NCBI GenBank assembly: GCA_963277665.1
Contig: OY728121.1
Span: 1,656,498,062 to 1,656,562,061, forward strand
Length of the DNA stretch: 64,000 bases
From: Viscum album
Taxonomy: Eukaryota; Streptophyta; Magnoliopsida; Santalales; Viscaceae
Reading direction: 5' to 3'
Numbering within the stretch: the stretch's first letter is position 1; every line of letters begins with the position of its first letter. A program made the position numbers and the translations under genes. Below the pieces are notes generated by a model. It worked only from the letters and a program-made list of their open reading frames with translations, had not been told where the DNA came from and did not search any database. Positions 37,331-49,523 of this stretch are shown here, piece by piece.

Positions 37331-40300
37331 TTTCTGGGTCATGGTGACAGACTAGACATGAGATATAATTCATTGGAGGGGCATACACAGCTTTTCAAGT
37401 CGGAGGTGACGCGACACAAGGTATTACCTCTAGCTTATAGGATGGTCCATTATTCAATCAATGAGTCAACCGTTAGTAAATGATAATGATCAGGTCTTCA
37501 TTTTTTTTCCATGGTTTATTATTTTTTTGAATGTATAGTTAATGCGCGATCACATAGAATAATAATAAACAAGCATGCATGATAAAATGAAAATGTGACA
37601 CGATGAAGGTTTCTATTTCTTGCATGGTCAGTTGTGAGTTCGATTATATAGTACGTTATTATAAAATTGGAAATTATTTATTTCATCAAATTAAACATAT
37701 TAAATCCCTCGAAGATATATTATGTCTTTTTCGCTTTCCATCAATCAAATTTGGACAAAAATAGCAGTTTGAGTTGCTGGTCATGTCATAGGTTAGGGTG
37801 GCTCTTACTATTGGGGAGTCCTTATAAGAATGATTGGTAGAAATTACTAATGTGCTAGTATGTGTTATCCATACCTAACATTCTATAATTTTAGAGGAAA
37901 GCGTTGAGTATATTAAGTCTTTATTTAGAATTTTGGACTTCACTCAACAAAACAAGGAACCGCAAGGTAAAGAGGTTGGCCAGCCAAAATCCCACCTTGA
38001 ACCCTCCAAGTAATGGTGTATCTATTGCTTGTAGACAATGATGGGTGGTTTTGGGATCCTTTCCACTAGAATACACAAGAGAAAAATTATTCTGATTCTA
38101 GCACAGTGGGTTCCTAGAATCCGATAAAATAGTGGGAGACATTAAATGATTTAATCAGTTAATCAAAATGTCTTAAATAGAAATCATGATAAAAGTTACT
38201 AATATGCTAATTTTTTTTGTAAAATTTAAATTTATACCCCAAGTTTAAATCTATGATAAATATTGGAGAAATTAAATGTCTTTACTAACATGAGTATCCA
38301 TGAATAATACATGCACGTGTGCATAGTACTATGATATAGGAATCTCAAGGTGCGAGTGTCACCAACACTATTAAACTACCTCAAGAAGCGAGGGTGAAAT
38401 TGTTTATAGGAGACTAATATACAAAGCATATGAAATTTATAACATTATGATTTCATCAACGTCCATTGTCAGTTTCAGTCCCTATACCCGGATAAGGAAG
38501 ATATAAAATGAAGTCTCATCTCCAAGAAGTTTGCAAGGAGAAGTAGAAGCAGTGATTTGAATAAGGCGATGGTTACACCGTCAGGTGTAAATTTAAATAT
38601 GGATCATGATCTTTAAATGGATCCCTTTATCATATCATTTTCACCCCATTATTCATGTTATCTTTTAATTTATAAAACAAACAAGTATTAATTAAACGCT
38701 TCACTACCAATTTAGGTAATGATCACCAAGATAATTGAAGAATGTTTCATCTTTAATTCTTATGGAGAATAAATTGAATGTCTGAAAAGTCCAAAAGAAA
38801 ATTAATGAAACTGGAACATTTATAATGTTCTTCAATGAATGAGGTGTTAATAAATTTTATTTTCATTACATATTACAAAATAAAATAATGGAAGTTTAAA
38901 CGAAATAAACTAAATTAAAGAACAAAGTTACCCACTTCTTCTTCAGAAATATGCATCAAAATGTAATGTTTTTTTTACTACTTGGGTATTAAATACAATA
39001 TGATAGTGAAGTATGTATTATAAAATAGTAACCATGTAAGTATAGAAGCTTTACTGAAATTCAGGTGTATTCTATAAGTGGATGAGAAAGGGTGATTGCT
39101 AGACCAATAGTGAGAAGTACACGACTACTTAATTCCCAAGTGAACGATTCGTGTAGAAATATTATTGAATATGACCACAAACATTAATCTCATGTGTCCA
39201 TGGACACATGGAGATATTATTCTAGGTTTTGGAATGAATTTCATTTTTGGTATTTAAAAATCAATCACTAGTTCAGTAATACATAATTCATAGGTAATGA
39301 TTTATGAATATTAAATGTAAGACTAATACCCAATTGTTGAAAGCTAATTAATTTTCAAGAAATACTAAAAGTGGACGTCAAGGATATACCTTTTATGTTA
39401 TTTAAGATTGTGAAAGCTAAAAACCATTTGTATTATCAACTTCTTTAGTTTAGACAAAGGCACTTTTAGATGTATGCCACAAAGCTTAAGGAAATAGTTC
39501 TGAAAGAAAGTGTGAACTGTTCGAAGAATAAGATATAGGTATTTATACTTCATAATATTCCTTTATGTTATTAATGAATGAAAAAATGAAGTAAGTTCAT
39601 GGTCAAAAGATATGAGTTGCTTCGATCTAGCATGTCGAAGAATATCTTGACCGTGCAATCATCGATCATTATAATGTAGTGTGGAGTAATTCCCAATTGC
39701 ACATTAACTTATCCACATCACAACATTGATGTTAATTAGGAGAGTTGATGAGGAATTCTTACAAGTTAACATTTATCAAAAAAAATTCCACATGGATTAA
39801 TTCTTAAACACACATTTTATACATTGGAGTCATGATGTATGGAGTATCAATGTTGTAACTTAGTATAAACTTCTATTATATTTCATGACGTGCTTTGCAA
39901 ATAACGGTGTAATCCCATAATCATATGCCAAATAAAATTAAAAATGAATATCATATGAGTCATAGTATGGTGATAAACCCATTATGTTATATGGATATGT
40001 GTTTTTATGCAAAGAGTTTTTTAGGATATGAACAAACTTGCATCATGAATAAACACATTGTGCATCTATTATCCTAATAGTTTCTTAGGATATTACACAA
40101 ATTCCTAAGATGTAAAAGATGTAATAAAGTGATAGACTATGATTATATAAAAGGGAACACTTACCTATGAGATATAGTGGGAGAAATATTTCCTAGAGTT
40201 TACTCAATGCTTGGGATGCACAAATAGTTGGCATAGGAACTAGTTCAATAAGTTCATGTGGAAGAAAGTATGTTCTAGAGACACATACTTCGAAGGAAGA

Positions 40301-41776
40301 ATAAAACCATGGCGATGGTTTTTATATTCACCGCAGTTGGGGATATATTATTCATTGTGAATAATATTTCCTATAAGAAGTGTATGACAATTACATGATA
40401 TTGAAAAGACCAACTAAAATTCAATAAAGGATTCCATGTATCACATTGAAAAGGGGCTTACATAATGAATACTGCGGGGGGTATTAAAGTGAGTTGATAC
40501 ATGGGTGGAACAAACACAGTACCCACAAGGTTCGATTGGATTCACCCAGTCTTTATGCCTAAATCCATTAGAATTTTATTTTTTATAGATAAATTATATG
40601 ATCATTTTTTTTATAATCTGATGTCATGACCGCCAATCGTGGATGGTGTCTATATGACGCAACTATAAAGGGTTAGTCATGTCACAGAATTATAATAAGG
40701 GTTTCAAGTTAGTGAAATCCTATTTGGGATTGAAGTAAGAATTGTGATCATAGAGTATTCATTTTGAATTAATGTTTCCATGTGTCTACCAAAGTATAGT
40801 GGGAAAACCTAGGTTTTCCAAGAAAACTATGTTTGGAAACATTTGGAAAACATACATTGGTCATACAATTTGGTAAGACCAAGATACAATCTTTTATTAA
40901 ATGATTTACTTAAAGTAGAAACCTAAGTTCTATGGAACATGATCATATGAGGTATATATATAGGTTCCTTGTTTCTTGTCAATCATAAATAGAGTGACAT
41001 TGTATTGAAAAATACATTTTGGAATAATTCAAGAGATGTTGCCAATGTCACAAGGCATAATCTCTCCGGGTTGACATGTCTGAGACATAGGAAGAGATAC
41101 ATGCGATAATTTAAATCCATATGTAAAAGCGAGGGATCAATCATATATTTCATAATATGTACAAAAACTGATATTTCTAGTATATATTTTATAGTAGGAA
41201 AATAACAGTGATATCCAGTAGGACTACAAGGGAAGAAGACATAACTATCTAATTCTACTTCAGAAAGTTCAAAAGTTGTGTACCTGGTAAGTGGATAAGT
41301 AAGAATACTAGTTTTTCAGGGGACACAAACTAGAATTACATAGATTCACGATCTAATATCACAGTTAGGCTAAAGGCGATGAGCAAGTCAAGCTCATATA
41401 AGCCAGTGGAAGCCACACCTACAAATTCCCAGTACGTTGCAGCTTCTAAGGTAGCTAAGAAGCAGTTATTAAATGCAATGATTTTTTCCTATTCATGGAA
41501 TCACACCTGGTAAGAAAAGTATTATCATAATTTAAATTATGATATTTTTACTTTCCATGAAGTCAAGTTATGACAGCAGACATGTGTGATATACTCGGGA
41601 TACCATATCATGAGATCTTTTACTCAACAAGATAAAGTCACAATAACAGAATATGTACACGACAGAACCATGGTGGGCCCATTTTCTTAATCCATTACAT
41701 AGTAGGAATATTATTTTCAACATGTGAGTAGCTGAAAAGTTTGGTTAGCAAGTTGGCTCTAGTTCAAGTGGGAGGG
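37331..41776 (+). pseudogene. Copia gag-pol remnant (integrase, RT, RNase H traces)
   Basis: Three islands survive. Near 39686-39745 the frame reads SGVIPNCTLTYPHHNIDVN, matching the integrase block that normally ends in tpP.tPQ.NGV.E. Near 40318-40371 VFIFTAVGDILFIVNNIS corresponds to the RT catalytic block, with the first Asp of the usual Y-V-D-D changed to Gly. Near 41427-41462 SQYVAASKVAKK matches the RNase H block around EAEY.A...A.KE, with the Glu of EAEY altered. A weaker RT C-terminal trace lies near 41050-41105. The 37331-39600 part, where gag and protease should lie, gave no recognisable motif. Frameshifts and stops occur throughout. Confidence 0.65.
41763..41776 (+). other. Polypurine tract of the copia element
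   Basis: ttcaagtgggaggg lies immediately before the TG that opens the 3' LTR. Copia elements typically prime plus-strand DNA at such a G-rich tract, often within a caagtgggag context. Confidence 0.75.
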
Positions 41777-43500
41777 TGGAAATAGTGGGTGCCCTAGACC
41801 TAACTATTTAGTGGTTTTGATTATGATATCACGTATATAGTTATCCATACATGATGTTATCTAACCATTATAGTGTAGATATATCTAAATCCACTATATA
41901 ATGGTAGTTTCCAAATATTAGTTGCCGTATTGAGAGGTTATAAAAGATCCCATTCTATAATGATGACCTCAAGATACATTGAAATTAATCTTAAATATAT
42001 GTTCCATGGTCTAGACACATCTCACTGATTTGACATGGTAGATGTTTGACTGTTAGGTGTTGGGGTCTCATAATCATTGAGACTTCTTCTCATGAAGTTC
42101 GAACTTGGTGAACTCTAGTTGGGAGATCATGAGGAAAGACCCACCAATAAGAATACCACATGTTTTGGGTGTCACTGGATGTTCTTATCTACAACCATGT
42201 GTAATGGTCTTCTATCTTGAGATCATTTATAGTGTATTTAATTTTATCATTTGATTTTATGCAATATGAAAACCATGATTTTGAAATCATGGAGTGGTAT
42301 ATTGAGTTGGGTGCCTCATTGATGGAATGACATTGGTTAAATGGTAAATAATGGACTTGTTGCCTCCAGGTTATGGAAGTAATATATCTCAAACCATGTT
42401 GATAAGGGTGGTAGTACTTTCATAAGTCCATGGAGATGGAAGTCGAGGGTAATTTTATCCAGTTGAATCAGTAGACTATAATGAAATAAAAGGGAGATGA
42501 CACGTGGGTGCGTCCTGCTTTATGAGATGTTATTGACAAGGAGAATGTAATACACAGTATGTGTTCGTCGGTTGATTGTCGCTGCTGTGACAATCCTTAT
42601 CTCTTTAGGGTCCATGATGGGTTGTTGGATCCCACTCTTGGTTTGTGAATACTATTCTATACTGTCAAGATAATGTCTTATAGGGTCACACACAATAGCA
42701 TATTTGAGAATCTTCCTTATTCAATTGAATTAAAATTTTAGAAATTGTGGGCCCCACTACTGGGGTTTGGGATTTTTCCATGGAGATATGATCACCAAGG
42801 AATAAATAATTTCATATAATTTATTTTAAGAATAATGGGCATTGAATTTATATATTAAATGTATTTACCAGTTTTAAGTAAATACATGAAAAATATTATT
42901 TAAATGAATATTAAGATATTAATGGTTTATTAATATTTGTGGGATTTGGAGTTGAGTAAGCGGATTAATTATTATCGAGTAATATATTTAATATATTATA
43001 GGAATGTGATAATAATAATTAATAATATTTATGACTCAGTTTAGTAGTCAAAACATTATATAATAGTGTGTTATGTATTCGGGTGGCCGGGTATAAATAC
43101 AAGATATTTTTTAACACTCTATAGATATAGGAGGAGAGGATTTTTCCATGAACTATTCACTCCATCTCCTTCTCCTCCTATCTGTACCACATCATAGAGA
43201 GAGAGGATATGGATCTAATGAGCTCAGATGAAGATCTCTCTTAGGCATCGCAAGCAGAGTGATGTGATGATCATCAGAGTGTTGAAAGAGTCATCGTAGC
43301 TCCGCGCTAGCACCTATATTAATATGATCCTCCCTCCCACAGATTACTTGATGTGTTTATGGATCATCTATAGGAATTCAGACTTAGATTATTCAAGAAG
43401 CGATCACCAATGATGAGCAGTTGTCGTGCGTGACTTTAGATCTAAACCGGGTTTTAATGGTCTTATTTTGTGCTTAATACTCTTCACGTGTGATCCTCAA
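41777..43500 (+). repeat. 3' LTR of the copia element
   Basis: Starts TGGAAATAGTGGG right after the polypurine tract. The first part matches the left LTR at 35213. A TATA-type promoter lies near 43092, followed by a pyrimidine-rich leader with ctccatctccttctcctcc. The end is placed near gatcctca at about 43500, because the palindromic host repeat resumes shortly afterwards. The exact right border and target duplication could not be fixed. Confidence 0.7.
43091..43100 (+). promoter_or_regulatory. Predicted TATA box in the copia 3' LTR
   Basis: gtataaatac in a GC-richer local setting (ggtggccgggtataaatac), followed 40-90 bp later by a C/T-rich stretch. Position and form fit an LTR core promoter. 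Use is inferred. Confidence 0.55.
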
Positions 43501-43920
43501 CTTAAACCTGATTGTTATTCACTGACATTGACATGTTTGTGTCGAATGTCGGTGAATTGTTTTTTAAAATCAAACATGTTTGGTGATTCTACTGCACACT
43601 GATTTCCTTCAATGTCATCTTTGATCAAGTTAAGCACCCCTGACATGTCAGCATTATAATTCAATAATCCTTTGACAAGTCTTATTTGATCATGCGAAGC
43701 ACCCCAGTAAATGTCATCTTTGTTAGGAAAACACCTAGAGAATGTTGGGAAGACACTCATAATATGTTGGACATATGATCAGGAAAATTTGGGAAGATGC
43801 CCTAGACATGTTGGGCTGAAAACATAGACATGTCACATAGACACGCATTCCATGTTAGGTAGACAATTAGGACAAGTCAACTAGACACCCCTAAAAAAGT
43901 CATCCTTGTCTAGTAGGAGT
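43501..43920. repeat. Palindromic-word field, right of the copia insertion
   Basis: gatcatgcgaagcacccca (near 43690) matches gatcatacgaagcacctta (near 35151) on the other side of the copia element. gacatgtca/gacatgtt words recur. This is the same host repeat, split by the insertion. Confidence 0.55.
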
Positions 43921-45011
43921 ACTTAGTCATGTTCCCTCCAACCCTTTGAACCCCAAACCATAATTATTTGGTTGGTAGTTCCCATTTCAAGTTGTATGTG
44001 TTCATAATGTGTTATGAATGGATATTCATAAAATAATATTATTATTATAGGATATTCAATCCTTCTATACATGCTCAGTCATCAACTCATGGTTCTTACT
44101 CTTTATCTATCAGAGGGTAAGGTCCAGATATCTTCTAATGGGTACCAACTATAGTATAAGTCCCTCTATATCTCATACACTCTAACCTAAGGGATCCAAA
44201 ATATCTTATGGGTTTATCATCCTTCTTAATCCATCCCCATATTAATAAGATCATTGATCTATCATGACTCTAATTCATACATTAATAAGTATATGATAGA
44301 TTCCTCCCTAATGCTATAAATCTATATAAAACACCCCATTAAGACTTCCAGAGTTTGTAGGTCCCACATCCATATGTCTTGAGTCTGATCACCTACTATC
44401 CCTTTTTTGTAACATTGATCATGAATCATATGGGCTTAGGGATTTTTAATTATCATATAACTCACTTAATAAATTTTCTTCATGCAGGTGAACCTCCATG
44501 CTTAAGCCCTATTTAGTGACATGATACGATATCCCACACACATGAGAATCCACTTGAATGTAATTACTAAAGGCATTCCTATATTGGAAAACACTTGGGG
44601 AATAACCCTCATGGGAATTTCTTATCTATCATAGCTCATTAGTGGGTTGAGGGTAGATCGAACTACAATGAATGTAATTCATTTTATAAGTTGGTTTAAT
44701 TTGTTTCCTTCCTATAGATCGATCTAAAAATTCTGTGCATAAGTGCTATAATATGTGTCCTTTCTTTATGATGTTAAGCTATATGGTCAGAATGCAAACA
44801 AACTATGTGGGTTTTTATTTATGTTATATAAAGGATACATAGGACACCACATGAATTTTCAATACCATCGTCACACCACCAATCACCTCCTTAGATGACA
44901 GTAAACTCTAGAGTTACTAGTAATATAGATTTAAAATATAAGCAACTACCCATGGATATGAAGTAATTGGAAATAAATAGAGATCATCACATACATATAG
45001 TTGGTCTCACC
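43921..45011. other. Intergenic DNA, no gene seen
   Basis: No coding motif, terminal repeat or RNA gene recognised. Ends at the TCACC that flanks the solo LTR. Confidence 0.5.
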
Positions 45012-48000
45012 TGTAACACCTATATATTTTTATAAAAAATATTATTTATTTATTTATTTATTTATGTTTTTTGAAATTAGTTGATGTCGTGTGTTGTATG
45101 ATACACCAAGATAACCTTGCACTACAGGAAACATAAACTTAGCTTGTAGTATACACAAAACAATACTTGGATTGTGTTACACACAATTCCAAGTTCTATT
45201 GAAAGAGGGCATTTAACACAAGACCTAGTTTAAGCAAACAACTAAATGTTATTATGTCACCTAATAACCTAGACATTGTAATGATGTTTTTGAAAATTAT
45301 TAACTGGATTATGAAAATATGGTTCACATAGGATTATATATTTTATTCTTTAGTGAGGAATAATTATAAATGAAAATAAAAACATTTTTAAATAAATGGA
45401 AATGTATTTCTGAAAAACTATTTAAATGAAAGTAAGCGAGTTTATAAAATAATAAAATCACCCTTGATGGATTTTATTAGTAATATATATATATAATATT
45501 TAATCAATTTAATTCTTAAAATTCATATTATATGTTTTATATACGTGATATAATAACACATTCAATTTTTCAAATAAACGAATTAATTTAAAAAATGATT
45601 TTTTCCACATTTTAATGGTGCACCCATTTTGAATCAAGTTTTAACACATTTTTATATCCTATTTGAAAAAATAAACTTCTTATTAGGAATTGTGGTATAA
45701 AAAATTTCTTTGGATGATTTTTTGATAATTTTTTGATAAGTTTCATTTTTTGATGAATAGTAAAAATATACTAAATTTAAATTTAATTTTTTTTCATGGA
45801 AATAATTTATGTGGTTATGTTATATTAGTGAATGTGTTTAAATTATAAATAAATTTTATTTTTATTAGTTAATATCATGTTGTTAATTGGTATTAATTTT
45901 ACATTAAATTCAATTGTAAAAATAGTTGAATTATTTGCCAAGTTTTAACTTTTGAAACTCATTTTCTTATTCCAAAAACATGACTTGTTTTAAATTAATT
46001 ATTGAATATTATGTTTTTTTAATTTTTAAAAATAGATTCCATATTTTTAATATTTACTTTCAAATTATGTAAATATATTTATTTTATTTTTGGTATTTAT
46101 GAATAACCACTTTGACAATTTTTTTTAATACAGAAAAATGGTAAATAAGAAAATTAAGGGTAAAAATAATATGATAAAATTACCCCAAAACTTTTCTATG
46201 TCATTGGATGAGTGTTTTATGACCTAAATCATACTTCGGTTGAAATTTGATCCTGTGGAATCTAGTTGTATTAAATTATGACATTTAATTTATTTTTATT
46301 TAAAGAAAAGTTTAATATGGATTAATCAAATTTTAATAATTATATCATTTTTAATATATGGTTATACAGAAAATAAATTCAACTATAATTACTCATTTTA
46401 AAGATAAAATGATTTTATTTTTAGTAAAATGTATTTTTAATTTTTAGGAAATAAATAATCACTTTAAAGGCATATACATTGATGACGAAGAAATAATTTG
46501 ATTAATGAAAAATCAATAAAATAATTTTATTAAAATGATAATAACCAATATAAGACAAAAAAATTCAATGAATGTTATTAGTAGAATCTATATATACCAT
46601 AATTATCAATTTTATGAGTTATTAGTCATTTTACGACATATGTAAACGATTATGGAACTTATAATATTTTTTTAAAAGTGATGTTAAAGTTTTCATATTC
46701 AGGTTTTATTATATATTACATATTTTAAGTTGTATTTTCAAGAACATATATTCTACTGTAAATATTCCAATTAAATATAGAATATATATTTTCATTATTT
46801 TATTTTATTTTTAATTATTTACTTAAAAATAATTATATTAAATTATTAAACAAAACTAATGTAGTAATTAATTTATGGATGGAGGTATCAAATTAATGTT
46901 ATTAAAAATGTTAAAATAAATCTAATTTGGGATAATTTATATTTCCAATGAATTTTATATATTAACCCGGTCAATTATGGATATAATAAAACATATTTTT
47001 CGAGGCTAAAATATTACCTTGATATTTTTAAAAATCTACGAATTAAATAGTGTCAAAATTGACACTATTGATATTTTCTTAAAATAATGTATTATTAAAT
47101 TATTTAAAAAACATAAAATATTTTTGAAAAATATTAAATAATTATTATATGATATAAAATATACTTAATTGGTCATTTATGGTATAATTTTCACTAAATT
47201 AGTACAAATTATACTCTTTTAATATTGAATAAGATATTTCCTTAGTTAAAATTAAAATAGATTAACTATGGCTTAATTAAAATGATAAGATTTAAAATGA
47301 TGGAAACACATATTTATAATTTATTACATGTTGATATTAAAACATTATCCTTTATAGTATTCTAAAATATGGAATTTTTGAGGTTTTTCTTTTGGTTTTA
47401 TTTTCTTATATTAAAATTCCAACTCTAGTGTCTTTAAGAGGAGATCTAGATGGAGCTCGTCAAAAAAGAGGTAGTCTCCTCAAGAGATTCTTTCAAAATT
47501 ATTTCTTCTTTTACATGATCTTCATGAGTTGTTTCCATTATAAATTAATAACTCCATTATCACCTATATTTTGAGATGTTTTTATTATTATTTAACAACC
47601 ATATTGTACCTTTTATTTATCCTATGAAAAACAAAATCACCACATGTGCATACGTACGGCTTACCATCTCCACGTTGTGGTGTAATATTTTTTACCACCA
47701 TCTTACTTTGATGGGTATAATTATGGATATAATTACTATAATTGATTATTAAAACCTTATATGAACTATTTAACAAAATGTATACCATTAACTTCCATTA
47801 CATTTCACAATTATGGGAATGATATCGTTTATCGTGAGTATGCATGACTTATCAACTCCATAATGTGATGTGATTCATTCACCATGATATTCATTAAATC
47901 CTGATTATATAAATGTATTGAATAAATTAATATGATATATATTATGTGAATATATTTTTTTAATGATATAAGTACAAGCTAAATAAGGATAACTATAACG

Positions 48001-49518
48001 TATTGAAAAAACAATCATAAGAAAATGATGTAGTTAATACAGAAATATCGAGTAATAAGGAAATATTATTAAAAAAGATGATAATATAATCATATATGAT
48101 ATCAAAAAATGACTAGGATTATGGAATAAGTAAATGAAATTATTTAAATCATTATATAGGAGTTTTAGACGTATACAAATGATATCGGACCTATGGTAAG
48201 GGATGATTTTTTCAATCTTATTATTATCCGAGATTGTTTATACCAAAGTATATACTGGGGTATATTTATCATTCATGTCCATGTTTCCTAAATATTTGTT
48301 ACCAAATATTCTTTACATCATTATAAAATTGTTTAAACTCAATTTTAACCTTTATAGAATTTTTATTAAATTGTAAGAAATGAATTTATTTCGTTTTTGA
48401 TAAGAGTTACTTTTTGACTTTCTGACAAAAGTATGAGGCGAATGTTTTATTTTAACTTGTACCACATGAATATATTTTTTGGTTTTCATAAAATCTTATT
48501 TCCATGATTATTAATTTATAATATTTAAAGTTTATTTTCAAATTAATTCTTTTATTTTAAAATTTCATGACATTTATAGAAAAGAAAACGTTTTTGAAGT
48601 AGAATGGATTTTTTCCTTAAGAATTAATTTCAAGTGATATCAAAATTATTTTCCATCTATGATGGAATTATTTAATATTGTTATTTTTCAATTATACTAT
48701 CCCTATTGTCCCTATGGTTTTATTTTGTTTATTTTGGAATTCTATTTATGAAATCCATTTTTTTTACATGGATTATGTTATAGTGGAATGATGTTTAAAG
48801 AAACCCATTCTATTCCTTGGGTAAAGATTAATGATTTATGTTTTTTAGCACACAGAAGAATGATTTCATTTTGGGATGGGTGATACCTATATATAACTAA
48901 AATTAATTGGATGAATATTTATATCTCATTATATAGATAGTGATGGATTCGGAAATGATCTCAGTTCAATAATACATGACTAGAATGAGGAGTGAACTTG
49001 GTTCAGTAATGGAATCAGTCCATTATGATGGTCTTGGAAAAGAGCATTGAATAATATGAAATAATATTATATCCTTATGTGAAATGCAATAATTTTATGT
49101 CTTATGTGTTGAATTTGGGGAATATGTTCAGGGATTCTTTATGAACTTTTATGATTTATACTATGGCATGATATCATGAACTTTCATATACAGGATAAGA
49201 TTATCAAATGTTATGTTCTTTTGTTTTATAATTTTCATACGATTTATATCTATGTTTTTTATCCTTAATGGGAATCTAAGATCAAAATTTTATTATGTTT
49301 TCTTTTCCCTAGGATATAAGGAATGGTTTTATATAGGAAAACCTAAGGGAAGGATATTTATGGGAGATGTTGCAGATCTCTCACAAAATTATAATAACGT
49401 GTTCCATGTTTCCAAAAGCACTAATATAATACGGTATTTGGGGGTATTTTTATGTAATGTATTAAGTATTATTCAAAAGTATTATAATGTCCATGCACTT
49501 CAAGATTATGTCATTAAA
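45012..49518 (+). repeat. Probable solo LTR of the Tekay-like Ty3/gypsy family
   Basis: Starts TGTAACACC at 45012, as the minus-strand LTR at 61140 does. The two then share ordered landmarks: ttttttgatgaatagt (near 45748), the tgtcaaaattgaca palindrome (near 47053), a duplicated cgtacgta block (near 47650 and 47838), a cggacctatggtaaggg block (near 48186), ttttgactttctgacaaa (near 48412), and a gattatgtcatta end. Flanks are TCACC (45007-45011) and TCACT (49519-49523), a 4-of-5 match to a 5-bp target duplication. No internal region follows, so it is best read as a solo LTR. It is about 0.9 kb longer than its relative because of several insertions, including an AT-rich one near 45120-45640. Confidence 0.72.
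45043..45065. repeat. (TTTA)n microsatellite in the solo LTR
   Basis: Five to six tandem TTTA units just after the LTR start. Confidence 0.85.
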
Positions 49519-49523
49519 TCACT

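Larger units (their letters stand above)
35213..43500 (+). mobile_element. Degenerate Ty1/copia retrotransposon, interrupted
   Basis: The first roughly 300 bp at 35213 are repeated at 41777. Both copies read gaaatagtgggtgccctaga and continue in parallel with landmarks such as catgatgt-atct and cattatagtgtagatat. They are direct repeats on the same strand, as LTRs should be. Between them, integrase, RT and RNase H traces occur in that order, which is the copia order (integrase before RT). A purine-rich tract abuts the right copy. No clean target duplication was found because the right end, near 43500, is uncertain. Confidence 0.78.

Noticed and set aside
45119..45140. CACTACAGGAAACAT, similar to a CACTA terminus
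   Set aside because: It lies inside the solo LTR where the related LTR has ttcactacacactttc at the corresponding place. No inverted partner was found.
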